Assembly: GCA_026874595.1 (NCBI GenBank)
Contig: CM049306.1
Coordinates: 77,278,142 to 77,342,141, forward strand
Reading direction: 5' to 3'
Source: Sipunculus nudus
Taxonomy: Eukaryota > Annelida > Sipuncula > Golfingiida > Sipunculidae
Length of the DNA stretch: 64,000 nucleotides
Under the pieces are notes generated by a model. That model ran no database searches and was not told the DNA's origin. It was given only the letters and a program-made list of their open reading frames with translations. Every line of letters starts with the position of its first letter. Positions within the stretch are counted from its first letter, which is position 1. Position numbers and translations under genes: made by a program. This document shows positions 20,666 to 32,545 of this stretch, in pieces.

Positions 20666-23600
20666 CTGAAAAAATAACACATTTTGTCAGCTTATATCCT
20701 ACTTGTACCATGATATTCCCTATGCAGGCTCAAAGCATTCCATATTAAAATCTATACATAAACCTCTGAAGGCTTTCGGGCCATGCATGCATCAAACTGT
20801 GACAAGATCAATAAATAACTGGTGTTGCCATCTGGTGAGGAAATGGAAAACTAAGGTTCTCATACAATGACTGTATTTAATGTGCCCTTAACTTTAACTG
20901 ATCATTTACTTAATTTCCAAAATATCATCTTAACAAGGGACTTAACAAATAAAAACACATATTTGTTTTTGGACGAAATTTTGAAAGTGAAACACTTCTT
21001 TTGAAAACTGTTAAATGTGTTAAATGTTCCTTCTCTATCATTTTCACAAGAAAAAATACTAAATAACATTGACTCCATTATCTTAAGAGAAATGTGGAAA
21101 GGCTGTCTCTTCAATATAATATAAGTTTTAAAGGTTATGGCTGTGGCCTGTAAGAAGCTGGCACAGCAGCCACTAAAGAGGTTGGTGATATTTATGTATT
21201 TTTTATTTTCATTATTTTAATGTGAACTTACAGGTCTATTTATTGAGGATGATTTATCCAAATGAGAATGAATGGTATGTGATCAGTTACTTTAGCCTTG
21301 TGTAAATCTACTGCTAAGATTTAAGAGCAAATCTTTTATAAAGATTTGATTAAAAACAGAGAATTCAGCATTTGACTAAGAGGCAGTAGTAGGGAATGAA
21401 TCAGAAAAAGGTCAGCCTGTCACTAAAATAATTAGACTATATCCTATCAAAACAATTAAACAAATCTATAACTTTTTTTAACTTTCATGGTATAGAGCCA
21501 ATGATTTTCCGTGATCGCGGGAAACGGACGGAATTCGCGGAAAACGCATTTTGAAACGGAATTTGCAACTTGACACAGAGTCTGGGTAACCTGGAAAAAA
21601 TTTAGAATTTTCTTCATTAAGTCACATGATATCGGCATTTCCCATTCCTCAGAGCTTTCAGAAATCCAGAATTGTTTAATATCAGTTTTCAATGGTGACC
21701 TGCACCACGTTTACTGTCAAATAGAGGCCCCTGCATTGGCTATCAAACATCGTAGCTCGCATGACTGTATGTAGTGACCCATGGCTTAACGTAACAGGTG
21801 TCAGGTGTGACCCACGAGTCGACCCTAAAACATGCAATGTGCCTGACCTTTAGGCTTATTAATATTCAGATACGCGACCCCTTACGATTCAGGGGAATCC
21901 CCTGCTTTCAAACGGCAATGCCCAGAACGCAGTGCGCCCGACTTTGTAATGCATGCAAAACGTCAAAGGTCTGCCTTTTTGGGAAAATAATCACGCTGAA
22001 TGCAAACTTTGTCCAGTTTAATCAAAACTAAAGTGGTATTTTAACTCATCTACATGCTCACGTTATAACTGGTCAAAAGGAAATGCACGGGGGGCATTCT
22101 TCAAAGCCTTCACCGCCAGAAAGCGATAGAGTCACGTGAACTTTGGTCAAAAATAGGAGTGGGTACTTTGCATAATTTATGCATTGACCTTAATTAATAT
22201 GCCCAAGAACAAGCTGTCCCCGTTTCCTTGACAGCGCATTCACTTGTGCTCGTTTTCAAAGTAAGCTCGCTTGTGTATCATATCGCAGCGCGCAGTGAAT
22301 CTCTTATATGCCCGCGCTTGACATGTCACGGAGGAACCGGCACTTTCTTTTCACAGAAATATAACGCCAGTTCTTGCGAAATCGTGTTTAATTGAATGAA
22401 ACCTGGGTTTTGTTCACTTTGCAACAATTTTTATATAACTTTATTCGACAGAACGATGTCGTGCCCTTGTAAGTTAATATACTTTGACAGTTATAAACAG
22501 TCAATGAGATCGTCGATCGTGAAGTTTTATGATTCAGATTGGGAACGGTGTAAATGCAAATGTACAATAAAGATAAACAGAAGCCTGAAATTACGGGAGT
22601 AAATATAAAAAAGAATTATGTTGTTTTATTTTTTTTTCTATGGTTATTTTATTTTACTTTACACACAACTTGTTAGAAGATGTGCCACCACAAATTTCAT
22701 TAAGAACTGGCCAGTGCTGAGAGTGTTACCATGTACATGTGTACAGCTGAGCACTCCAGCCTCTTATCAGCCCTTGTTGACAGCATGTCATTTATTATCC
22801 TTGGCTGGGGGACTACTTGCTGGTTCATGGAACAGGTTTAACATGTGCAGGAATGCACCAACACCTAATAATTACTGTTGTAATAATTAATTTTATAAAT
22901 GTTACCTGTTAAATCAGAGGGTAAGAATTGAAAAACTTAATTAGCATGAGCAGTTCTGAATACACATAAAAAGTAGGGCCTAACTTGAATATCACATTCT
23001 TGTCATAATGTAACATGTCACATTAAAAAGATTAAATATGAACTGTTTTTTCCTTCTTTATTTTTAATAAGAATAATGAATGATCAGACTACACAATAAT
23101 TGTTCCTGTTACAGTCTCATCTAAGGTACTGGTAATAAAATCTGCATTTGGCTTGAACTGGATTTTTAGCAATGAATGAAATTTACATACACAACGTTTT
23201 CCCATTCCATTAAATCTGTACACAGTAGTGTAAAAATGTACATTACAAGTTACATAAAGACTTGACATATTTATATCTTTTTACATGATTTATAAACAGT
23301 AAAATAATGTCAGCATTATAATGGATCTGGCTCCCAGGAATACGAAACGGAATTGAAACGGAATTTGGTGATGATTGAAACGGAAAAGCCTTGTTTTTGA
23401 AACGGAAAATCATTGGCTCTAATGGTAGTACATCCTGTTGTATCCATAGAGGACTTAGGATAGTCCACAAGTCAAGTCTATCCTTCATATATAAGAGTGA
23501 ATCCCTTCAGGTTAGAAATACACTTCAAAGTCTTTGGAGCCAGGATTCAGTAAACAGCACTGCCCACCTGCCGGGGCAGGTGATTTAAGCTGTGGACAGG

Positions 23601-23999
23601 ACAAAACTCATTTCATTCCTGACAGAGCAGACGGAAAGTCCAATCTATCCAATGACATAATTTAAAGACCAACTGTCTATGCTCACTATTTTGAATCTTT
23701 TCACGCAAAATAAACTGCTATATTCAAATTCTATGAGATTAATTTTTTTCCTTCTTAAGTATTACTACAGTGATCTATTCATCAGTAATTTTCCATTAGG
23801 AACTCTCTTAGCAAAAAATTTCTGTAAAATCTATCACCCCTGGTGGAAAGAACAATACTTGTTATGTCAGTACTTTTGTTATACTAATGACTTTGATTCA
23901 TGCACATCTCTGCATATATGAAATCCATCAACCAGCTGCCCAACCTAGCAGGTAGGAAAAAAAATCTATGTCCATCCCTGAGACGGCTGAATAACTTAC
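20666..23999 (-). other. KMT2E intron holding a 1.9-kb inverted-end element
   Basis: The donor is GTAAGTTA at 23,999 and the acceptor TTTTCAG at 20,666. Most of the middle is the element at 21,493-23,421. The flanks are AT-rich. Confidence 0.75.
21493..23421. mobile_element. DNA element with perfect 20-bp inverted ends and ATGGTA duplications
   Basis: The left end TAGAGCCAATGATTTTCCGT is matched base for base by the reverse complement of the right end at 23,402-23,421. The 6-bp direct repeat ATGGTA flanks it at 21,487-21,492 and 23,422-23,427. GAAACGGAATT-type words recur near both ends. The interior (21.7-22.4 kb) is much richer in CpG than the surroundings and includes a GTCACGTGAAC E-box-like site. 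Small frames at 21,798-22,031 and 22,396-22,602 (plus) are not recognisable as a transposase. It is probably non-autonomous; the superfamily is undetermined. Confidence 0.8.
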
Positions 24000-24148
24000 C
24001 CATTAGTGGCTGCAGGGATGCGGTTGTGAAGTAGAGACTCGGACTTCACCCCAATTTGTAGCAGGATACTCATATTACTTGGAACTCTGTGAACCAGCTA
24101 TACAGGGACATCCAGCTTGGTCCCTGCTGCCAATGCATGGCCCTAGAC
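24000..24148 (-). CDS. KMT2E: KMT2E-like exon with the start codon (coding part 24,000-24,073)
   Basis: Gene-level entry. KMT2E/MLL5 is a nuclear regulator whose PHD finger binds H3K4me3. Its SET domain lacks the usual catalytic motif. The insect relative UpSET acts with histone deacetylase complexes. The start ATG at 24,073-24,071 opens MSILLQIGVKSESLL, against human MSIVIPLGVDTAETS, so the start is well supported. The eleven coding exons visible here (this one to 515-598) join in phase to 1,400 nt, about 466 residues of a protein that is 1,858 residues in human. PHD is at about 119-168, a basic linker follows, and SET is at about 338-447. The exon begins with 5' UTR after a TTCAGCAG acceptor (24,148 or 24,151) and carries a short upstream frame. 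The donor is GTAAGTTA. Confidence 0.93.
24070..24138 (-). promoter_or_regulatory. uORF of 22 codons overlapping the KMT2E start (ATGA)
   Basis: In the 5' leader an ATG at 24,138 opens MHWQQGPSWMSLYSW and runs 22 codons to a TGA that overlaps the main ATG as ATGA. Such an arrangement can reduce main-frame translation or allow termination-reinitiation. Use of this frame is inferred from sequence only. Confidence 0.6.
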
Positions 24149-25713
24149 CTGCTGAACACACAAAAGTAAACATAATCAGTCATTTCATCATACTTTCAAG
24201 TATACGGTATGTTGTTTTTGTATTTCAACATGTTTCTGTGTCTGGGGCTGAATGATCCTGTCAATACAAACTGATAATCCCGAACATGTTCAAGAGATAG
24301 AATTTATTTTTTAGTGAACAATTTTTTACACCAGGGTAACCTGTAACAAAGCTTTGAAACTGTAAACCAGAGAAAGCGTTATACATTGTCAATCTGAGAT
24401 AGTCTAGTAATGATAGCAGTAAAAGAAGATCAAGCCTAAGCTAAAAACGAGAAAGGTATGAGACATTTTAGGTTCAACATGAGCAGCCCTGCAGCACGTT
24501 TAACTTGGTTCAATAATAAAGATGCTAGTAACTAAAATTTTGCAGCAACCTAAAAATATTTTAATGAATACATCATAAGAGCTGTATTAAACTGGAGTGA
24601 TTTTGACAGAGTTCACTTCTGTTGCAAATATTATCAGAATGATAAACATCTGGGCTTATAAACATCTGGTACACACAGTCACTGTCAAGTATGGTTGGTC
24701 TAAAAATACAGGTCTATGACTGTATATAACTAATTGTAAATAATCAAATTTAGGCATTCTACCAAAATCCCATGTCTAACATGATTGTTTCAGCGAGAAG
24801 CAAATTCAAAGCAATGTTTGAGAAATCTGGTAATTTCCTCTGGGGTTGATACAAGGCAAGTGGAAGATGTTTCAAATTTTGCAATTTATTTATAAAATGT
24901 GTTGAGTGGATTACAGCTTATGCCATTTTACACATTCAGTTTGGTCTCCAATCAAGATACTACCAATATTAAAGATCAGACAACTATCTGAACAAGGCCA
25001 CAAACATTTTTCAGTTGAAATACACTGGATACAAAGAATCAACAGATCTATGATAAGTTTATATATATTGCACCCCCACAGTTCGCTACTGACAGTGATG
25101 AAGCAGTAACAAAACATTTATAAACAAAGCCTATTTATCAACATCCCTTGAAAGGGCAAAGATTGATGAGACTATAATACAACAGGACAATAATACTTCA
25201 CCTGGGTCACTATAAACAGTCAGTGTCACACCCATTCATTAGGATGATATTATCTCCAGAACAAAATAAGTCAGATCAATATATTTATATGCCTGTTGGT
25301 AATATCTATAGAAGTATAATTTTACCAACAGGACTCCCTACACTTACTGTGACACCATAACACGTGTAAGGTTATCAAAGGTGAACCACACATAAAAGAT
25401 AAAAACACCAAGCCAGATCATTAATATAACATCATGGAAGCCCATTTACAACAAGGTTCCTTCAGGGGTAAATGGTTAATGACCTCCAGGTTTCTTGTAT
25501 ATATTAAACCTGAATGTAATGGGGTAAAGATGAAAATTCTGACTATCTCCTGATCACTGTTAAGCAATAACAATTGAAATGTATAACCTGCTTACACACT
25601 CACTGTAAAATGAGATTAAGTTTTTTTTTATCTCCACAAGAAGCAATTATGCCATGGAGATCTTCTCCTAAACCAAACAATTAATTGGATTAACTACTGC
25701 AGTAACCTGCCTA

Positions 25714-26438
25714 GAGTACTGGCAATCAGCAGTTTTTTCATATCGATTATTGGCTCAGGTTTGGCGATTGATAAATCGATAAATATCAATATTAATGCAG
25801 CAAGATATTTAGTAAAGTTTATATGACCCATCCACAAATTATTTAGTTGTGTATTTTCTGCAGCCAAAGTAGGCAATAATATAAGAAGTTTAAAAACATT
25901 TTACTTTGTCTCACTTTTAACCAGTGAACATGCAATGCAGATAACATTTTAAATATGAGAGACCTAAAATTATTGAAAAAGTGGTTCCTAGAGGCATTCT
26001 AGCCTGGGTCAAGCCTCCCGATCAGCAAGAAGATGGACACTGATGTCCCCTGATGTGAACCGATCATGGCACAGGATTGCTGTGCCCCCTGTTGGTCATA
26101 CAATAAACGACTTTGATTCAGTGTGTCTGTTATATTTCACAGTTTTCAATGTTACTCCGTGGGGGTGGCCCTATTTCATGACAGCAACACGGAGAGCCCT
26201 GTTTTTTTACTGCATAATTTAATTTAGGTTAATACCTACATTAATAGTCATTACCATAACCTTAAAATAATTTCAATCTAGCACTACAAAGTAAACAAGA
26301 AACTCAGCCATTTTATGGTATTTTGTTAAGCGTTATTAAACTGGGTTCATTTTATGAGATCGAATCTTGGCGGTCTTATCGATAATCGTATTGGACCACC
26401 CGAATCGGTTGATATATCGATTTATCGTGCCAGCCCTA
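25714..26438. mobile_element. hAT-like non-autonomous DNA transposon with perfect 8-bp TSD
   Basis: CCTGCCTA occurs immediately on both sides (25,706-25,713 and 26,439-26,446). The right end in reverse reads TAGGGCTGGCACGATAAATC; the left end reads GAGTACTGGCAATCAG, an imperfect partner. Sub-terminal runs of ATCGAT/TATCGATA words near both ends are typical of many hAT MITEs. At 725 bp it has no room for a transposase. An 8-bp duplication and TAGGG-type ends fit hAT. Confidence 0.8.
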
Positions 26439-28510
26439 CCTGCCTATTTAAATTGTCAGTAAATTAACATGAGCTAATATCATATTCAGACAAATCCCTC
26501 ATGCCGTGGCAACGACTGATACAATTTTCAGTGTCAGCATTCTGACATGATGCAAAAGATGTAGGATGCAGGTAATTGACCATTCACCTTGGCACTGTCT
26601 TTGTCAGCAGTAAGCTTGCTTCTACATTTAGTAAATGCAAAACAGGAAACCCCTCCTGTGACTAACATCCATACAAAAAATGGTTTACAAACATGGGCAT
26701 GAATGATAAGCAAGTCACCACATTCAAGCCAGCAATAATCATCATAGTATCACCCCTGAGAGACACTTAAAATGGGCCTGCTAACTCTCATGACATCTCT
26801 TATAGAAAAACTTTTAAGAGTGCATGCTGACACCATAGGGTAAACATCAGGATCTGTTGGTCTTGGAAAATATACGGCTGGTTGTGGAAATTACAGTCAT
26901 ATGACACCCAAAAAGCAGGCAAACTTTGGATCCATGTTTCAAAGTCTGTTCATAAAAAGAGAGAATCTATTTCCTGTGTAGTCATTTTACTGATATAAGA
27001 AATTAAATGATGTAGTCTTAAATCTAACATTAATGAATGTGAATGCATGAAGATGAAGCAGTTCTATATTTCCTTCAATTTATACTACCAATCACAAGGT
27101 ACAATTTAATTATGTGAAAATTTTTTCTCATTTTGTCCAGTATCTGCAGCATATTCTCAATTTTAGCAACTTAACTAAATTTAAATATGAATCAGTCTTG
27201 AATAATGTCGCGACTTGTCCTATTCAAAATTTCCAACTGAACATTAAAATAAAGCACTCTTATTATTTAGTCAAATTATATCCTAAACATGCTGTTCATC
27301 ACTGAGACAGCGAGAGAAAGTGAGATTCTCATTTAAACCATGTATAAAATTATTGGAAAATTAGGGAACTGACTAGCATCAAAACTAAATGTTCAAGGTA
27401 TCAACTATTTAACCACATTTTTTTTTCAAGCATTTAGAGCAGGGTAAGGATATGGCTGTACTAAGAATTGTGTCTTCTTTTTCCTGGTGATACCCGACTG
27501 ATATTTGGGGTAATTGAGAAGGGTTATTTGGCACGAAATATTCATGGGTTCCTCTTTCATTACAGAAGAAAAAAGAAAGACATAAGATTTCCCAAGTTCT
27601 TTCTGAAATATTAACAACATTTGCAACAGTCTTAACTAGTCTACATTAAAAAAGCTTCTGATATGGGGATGCAAACCCTGTGCGGATGATAGTGATCAAA
27701 GTTGGCGCAATGGAATGTTAATTAAACTGGTGTTATTCCTGGGAGCTTTTTTACTGAAAATATTTTGGAGAACACCCTGGACATTGTGGTATTGCTGTTC
27801 TTGACCATAAACATAATGAACTACAACCATGCCCCCCCCTCCCCTGATGAACATTTGTATACTGACAGACACCATTCACTGATTCAGGGAAACAGCATGT
27901 GGAGTTAGGCGATTGTCCTCTGTGATGAAACAACTCGCATTCCAGAGATGGTTATATACATCATCTTATGCTAGGTCCTAGTGTAAACATATGCCCTATA
28001 AAAACCAATAAAACACTATTCTAGGGTTATTAATGCGTGGATTTACACCAAAATTTAACTTCTTTGACACTGCCACAATAGCGACCCATATGATAAATTT
28101 TAATAACATCTGTAATACCATCTCCAGATATCATGCAGACACACACAGACACAGAATCAAGTGAAACAAAAACCTTTGCTTCACACAGGTTCATAATGAC
28201 ATGAACACAAATTATATATACTGTCATATTACTGACATTGACAAGCAATCAAAATATTTTTCAAACAGAAAAATACTTCGTTCAATGACAAAAAAATGTC
28301 CTAACTTTCACTTTTAAGATAACTTTATCCGAGCCAACAGAGATTGTAGGGGGTTATATGATACACTGTTTGTGTCGCAGTTGATCTTCAAAAATAATAT
28401 GCACATTTTGATGAAATTTAGTGGGTGGATGGGCCAAAGACGAAAATTTAAAAATAAAAGATACTGATTTTCCGAGAAAAATAGATTAAACTTCTTTCTT
28501 GCTCTACGGC

Positions 28511-29030
28511 AAATGTGCATAATAAGCCTGGTGTGTATCTGGTGACCTCTGACTTCATAAGATATGCGTGAATTTTGATGAGAAGGTAATTCAGGTGAGA
28601 AACTACAGGTGAATATGTATAATGAGTTTCATGAAAATCCAAAGGATTTTTGGTAAGTCACCAAGGTGCCTATGTTCGGTGACCTCTGACCTAATTAAAA
28701 ATGCATGGATTTTGCTGGAAATCAACCTTAGGCCAGATATTTTAGTGATTAACATTTCTGATGAGTTTTATCCAAATCTTCATATTTTTCATAACTTATC
28801 TAGGCGACACCACAAAGTAGCCTAGTGACCCCTGACTTAATTAAATATGTGTGGATGTTGCCCATAATTGAACTCGGGCGAGATAATCTGTTGGTAAGTA
28901 GTTATGGTAAGTTTTATTAAAATACACCAAGCCTTGGTAAGTTATTGCAGCGACACTCAAAGTAAACGGACGGACTGAAGGACAGTGGGTATACCATGAT
29001 ACTCCGTTCAAATGACAGGCGTATAAAAAA
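28511..29030 (+). repeat. Dispersed repeat family A, copy 2
   Basis: It has the same start (GTGCATAATAAGCC), internal landmarks (GGATTTTTGGTAAGTCACC, GCATGGATTTTGCTGGAAAT, TTGCCCATAATTGAACTCGG) and end (GTGGGTATACCATGATACTCC, then an A-rich tail) as copy 1, but is shorter. AGGTCA pairs occur at 28,543-28,555 (one mismatch) and 28,680-28,692. Divergence from copy 1 is visible throughout. Confidence 0.75.
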
Positions 29031-31007
29031 ACAACAGAAAAGTCTCTTTGTTGAAAAGTTTTATAACAGTTAAACTTGAGACCCCTCCATGTGCACAAAA
29101 TTATTTCCTGACTGTTTTTTAGTACATCAGTTAAATGTGGAAATTAAATAATTAATGGTTATGTCAATTTCTTCAAATTTTCTTGTACCAGAAACTTGAT
29201 AGAATGACCTAGAAACAATGAAAATCATCTTCCCACAGGGAGATCAGCATGAAATTAACACTGCTTGAAGAGTAAAAATGTGTTCTCAGAATAAGTCTAT
29301 TTAGAGTAATCACAGAGTTTTAAATAAAGGATATCTATGTAAAGCATCAATGCCTGAAAAGGATACAAATGACTGACTCTTGTCCATCATTATATGATGC
29401 AGTGATCTACCATTTACTTGTGGCTGGATCATAAACATCTCAATGACATAAATAAACTGGCAATTGCACAGTCTATATTCCAAAGGTAACAGTTATTTCA
29501 ATATATAGTAGAATTGTTTTCTCATGATGCATTCATTTTCTATCATTGGTAATGCTAAATAAGCCTAAATTGAGTTAAATCTGTACAGAAACATACAAGG
29601 GATGGATTATATATTATAATCAGATCTACTGCAATTCTAAATCTAGTTCTAATGATAAATAATAAAGTCAAGACCCTTGATACAAATTTGTGACATATAC
29701 AAAGTAGTTAGTAGCCACTTAGCAGTTTCAATCACTTTCAGGTAAAACTGTGGTTGGCTTTTTGTTTATTTGTGAGGGTTAAACTTTGTATTATTTGCAA
29801 AAGGAAATTATTATAATGATCTTTAAGATGTATTGTCCAGAATATGTTTAAAAACACCACATCTAAACAGAAGAATAGTTGATTTTACACTTACTGTAGT
29901 CTCACTGGTATCTCATGTAAATTGTCTAAGTATGAAGAGTCAAAAGATTGATATTACATATAAAGCTATCAAGAACAAAATCTTTTAGGTTGCCAATTAA
30001 TAAAAGACTGGCCTTTCATACTATCTGCTGATAATGAATAATGAACAATTTCTAATAAATCAATGTCATATCAGCTCCTTGTCAACCTGTTAAGATTTAG
30101 TCTGCATATAAATTCATAAAATAGTGGAAATGTTCTGTGTAGATTATTGTAATGACCAGACTGCAAAACTGGACTCTTTAGAAACAAATAAGAATTTAAT
30201 AAAATTTTAAATAAAAATATATTACGCAAACCACAGACTGCTGAAATATGAACTTTCAATTATTTAAATATTAAGTGCATCACCTGAAAATTTGAAAAGA
30301 TAGAGCATGAACTGCAGCCTGTCAATGTTTTTTGTACATTTCAAGATGTATTTGTACATTGACAACTAAATGATGAATACATGTACAATACTGTATATTT
30401 TAAAATGCAAAGATAAACACAAAGATACTGTGGTTATGGGTAAGTCTTGCACCAGGTATTTTATATTATAATACTTAATAGTGTATTAAATAGAAAAGGT
30501 ACCACCTATGTTATTTCAGTTTCACTCATTTATAAACATATTACCTATTCATACATGCAACTACATACAACAATGATCTCATGATAACCAGACAAGTCAG
30601 ACTATGCAAAAAATACTGCCAAGTGTTCTCCAAAGCAAATTTTCTTTCATGTTTTTATCTGAATCTTCAATTCATAACACACATTGAGAGTCTGTGAAAT
30701 GATTCTCACTGCTATAGATTTCACATTATGCGGGTCATTCACACAAAATATCACTCCAACACAACACACGTGACACATTGTGAGTATATGTATACACTGT
30801 CCATTTTCTCACATCATAACACTGCATAAAATTATGTTAGCAAGGGATTAATTGGAGTGCAAGGCCAAGGGTGCGTGCAGCAAAACAGACCTTGCTTACT
30901 GGGTACCCCCAGTGACAGTCTTACCGGCGAATGGCACGCAACAGATAAGAAATAATCTGTTTCAATTTAATTATAAGTTTATAAATATATCTGACTGATA
31001 CACTTAC

Positions 31008-31300
31008 CATGCAAACACAAATTCCTCTCACTGGCAACTGATGCCTTACTGCCAAGAAAGCCTTCGTACACCAAACGACAATCGGTGAATTTTATCCCGT
31101 TGTCGCCCTTTCAAACCGAAATAGGGTATTTTATTTCCAAGTTCAGTGGTGTCTCCTCTAAATTTTTAGCGTATATAATGTACCATCCTTGTCTCTGTCG
31201 TTTGCAACCAATACATATGATACATCAGTCCATACAAGTACAAAATTCATCCCAAAACAACGGTATCGACCTGTCAAATACACAATTATAAACTTTTCAA
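31008..31300 (-). other. KMT2E: KMT2E non-coding first exon (3' end fixed, 5' end approximate)
   Basis: On the minus strand TTTGCATG is followed by a strong GTAAGTGT donor at 31,007. The sequence behind it is less AT-rich, carries CpG, and lies just inside the YY1-like site. Joined to the exon ending at 24,148 it would be a 5' leader; the terminal ATG at the splice join would give only ATG GTC TAG. The transcription start is not visible and is placed near 31.3 kb by inference. Confidence 0.55.
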
Positions 31301-31683
31301 AATGGCGGCCATGAAGATAAATATTGGGGGTTCCCAAAAAGATGTCCAAGGCTGTCTTCATGACACTGCGCATGTCCCACTGAGATAATCTCGATATATT
31401 TTGGAAATATATGTATATATTTCGACCCGGTGTGCTATATCTTATTCAAGTAAAAATACCTTTAATAAAAAAATCGGAATAATTCAATGTTAACCAATGA
31501 TTAGTCGAGCAGCTTGGTTTCTCGCTTTAACAATTTACGCATGCGCACGGGAAATGTATACAGTGCCCGACAGATCTGTCAAAAATCTTCCAGGAGCTGA
31601 AATAATTTATCGAAAGGGCTGTTTTCCCATGTTTGTCGCTAACCAGAATTACGCTTTAGACAGTTGAAAACCAGGAAGTAACA
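31290..31683. promoter_or_regulatory. Bidirectional promoter of KMT2E (-) and CADPS (+)
   Basis: The two genes diverge from this interval. It contains AAAATGGCGGCC at 31,299-31,310 (YY1 consensus AAnATGGCGGC), CGCATGCGCA at 31,538-31,547 (palindromic NRF1 consensus) and a second NRF1-like half, CTGCGCATG at 31,366-31,374. YY1 and NRF1 sites are typical of TATA-less, broadly expressed bidirectional promoters. No TATA box at a fitting place was noted. Which site serves which gene is inferred. Confidence 0.7.
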
Positions 31684-32481
31684 ATGCTTGATCCATCGTC
31701 GAGCGAGGAGGAGTCGGAAAATGAAACAGTAGAGGATGGGGAAAACTCTGATGTCCTGAGTCTGCCCAGCGCAGATCAGCGCAGTCTGTCTGCCAGTGGC
31801 GATAATCTAAGTGTTGCACTGTCGGGTGGAGGAAGCCATTCACGATCAAACAGTGTACGCCCATCTAGTCCCAGCCCATCTCTAGTCAGCGAAAGAGAGC
31901 GAGAAGACTTTGACAGGTCAGAAAGAGAGGAAGAAGAGAGAAAGAAGAGGTTACAGCTGTATGTATTTGTTATGAGATGTATTGCTTATCCATTTAATGC
32001 CAAACAGCCAACTGATATGGCACGACGGCAAACCAAGGTAAATAAACAGCAGTTGCAGACTATAAAAGAAAGATTCAATGCCTTTTTAAATGGAGAAACC
32101 AACATCGTAGCAGATGAAGCTTTTACAAATGCTGTACAAAGTTATTATGAAGTCTTTCTTAAAAGTGACCGTGTTGCAAATATGGTTCGTAGTGGTGGGT
32201 GCTCTGCCAATGATTTTAGGGAAGTCTTTAAAAATAACATAGAACGGCGAGTGCGGAGCTTGCCAGAGATAGATGGCCTGAGTAAGGAGACTGTCCTTAG
32301 TTCCTGGATGGCCAAGTTTGATCAGATTTACAGAGGAGAAGAGGATCCAAGGAAGCAGCCACAGCGTCTGACCACTGCAGCCTCGGAGCTTATTCTAAGT
32401 AAAGAGCAGCTGTATGAAATGTTCCAAAACATTTTAGGAGTAAAAAAGTATGAGCATCAGATCCTGTATAATGCATGTCAG
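31684..32481 (+). CDS. CADPS: CADPS/CAPS first coding exon, Ca2+-dependent secretion activator N-terminus
   Basis: CADPS primes dense-core vesicles for Ca2+-triggered exocytosis at the plasma membrane, with SNAREs and PI(4,5)P2. The exon encodes 266 residues in phase 0. It opens [17 protein letters not shown], against human [17 protein letters not shown]. It then has [12 protein letters not shown], the near-invariant block [84 protein letters not shown] and [10 protein letters not shown]. It ends [20 protein letters not shown] with NACQ. The donor CAG/GTAAGT follows 32,481; translation beyond it is intron read-through to a stop near 32,649. The start follows AACAATG and matches the human start. 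The C2, PH and Munc13-homology regions lie in later exons not found here. Invertebrates usually have one gene for the vertebrate CADPS/CADPS2 pair. Confidence 0.97.
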
Positions 32482-32504
32482 GTAAGTTGCTTATCATTTA
32501 AGGT

Positions 32505-32545
32505 ACATATATATAATATATATATATATATACATGTATACATAT
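32505..32545 (+). repeat. (AT)n-rich tract after CADPS exon 1
   Basis: Imperfect TA dinucleotides within 25-65 bp of the splice donor. Confidence 0.8.

Larger units (their letters stand above)
24149..31007 (-). other. First KMT2E intron (5' UTR intron, 6.9 kb)
   Basis: It runs from a GTAAGTG donor at 31,007 to the TTCAGCAG acceptor near 24,149. It contains a hAT-like element (25,714-26,438) and dispersed repeat A copy 2 (28,511-29,030). The remaining stretches (24.2-25.7, 26.5-28.5 and 29.0-31.0 kb) are AT-rich with no supported gene. Confidence 0.65.

Noticed and set aside
515-24073. SETD5 as the identity of the minus-strand gene
   Set aside because: SETD5 lacks a PHD finger, and the N-terminal DHNYGA-proline block and PHD match KMT2E closely.
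31302-31388. Short plus-strand frame MAAMKINIGGSQK... starting in the YY1-like site
   Set aside because: ATGGCGG is part of the YY1 consensus and the 28-codon frame has no similarity; at most a uORF.
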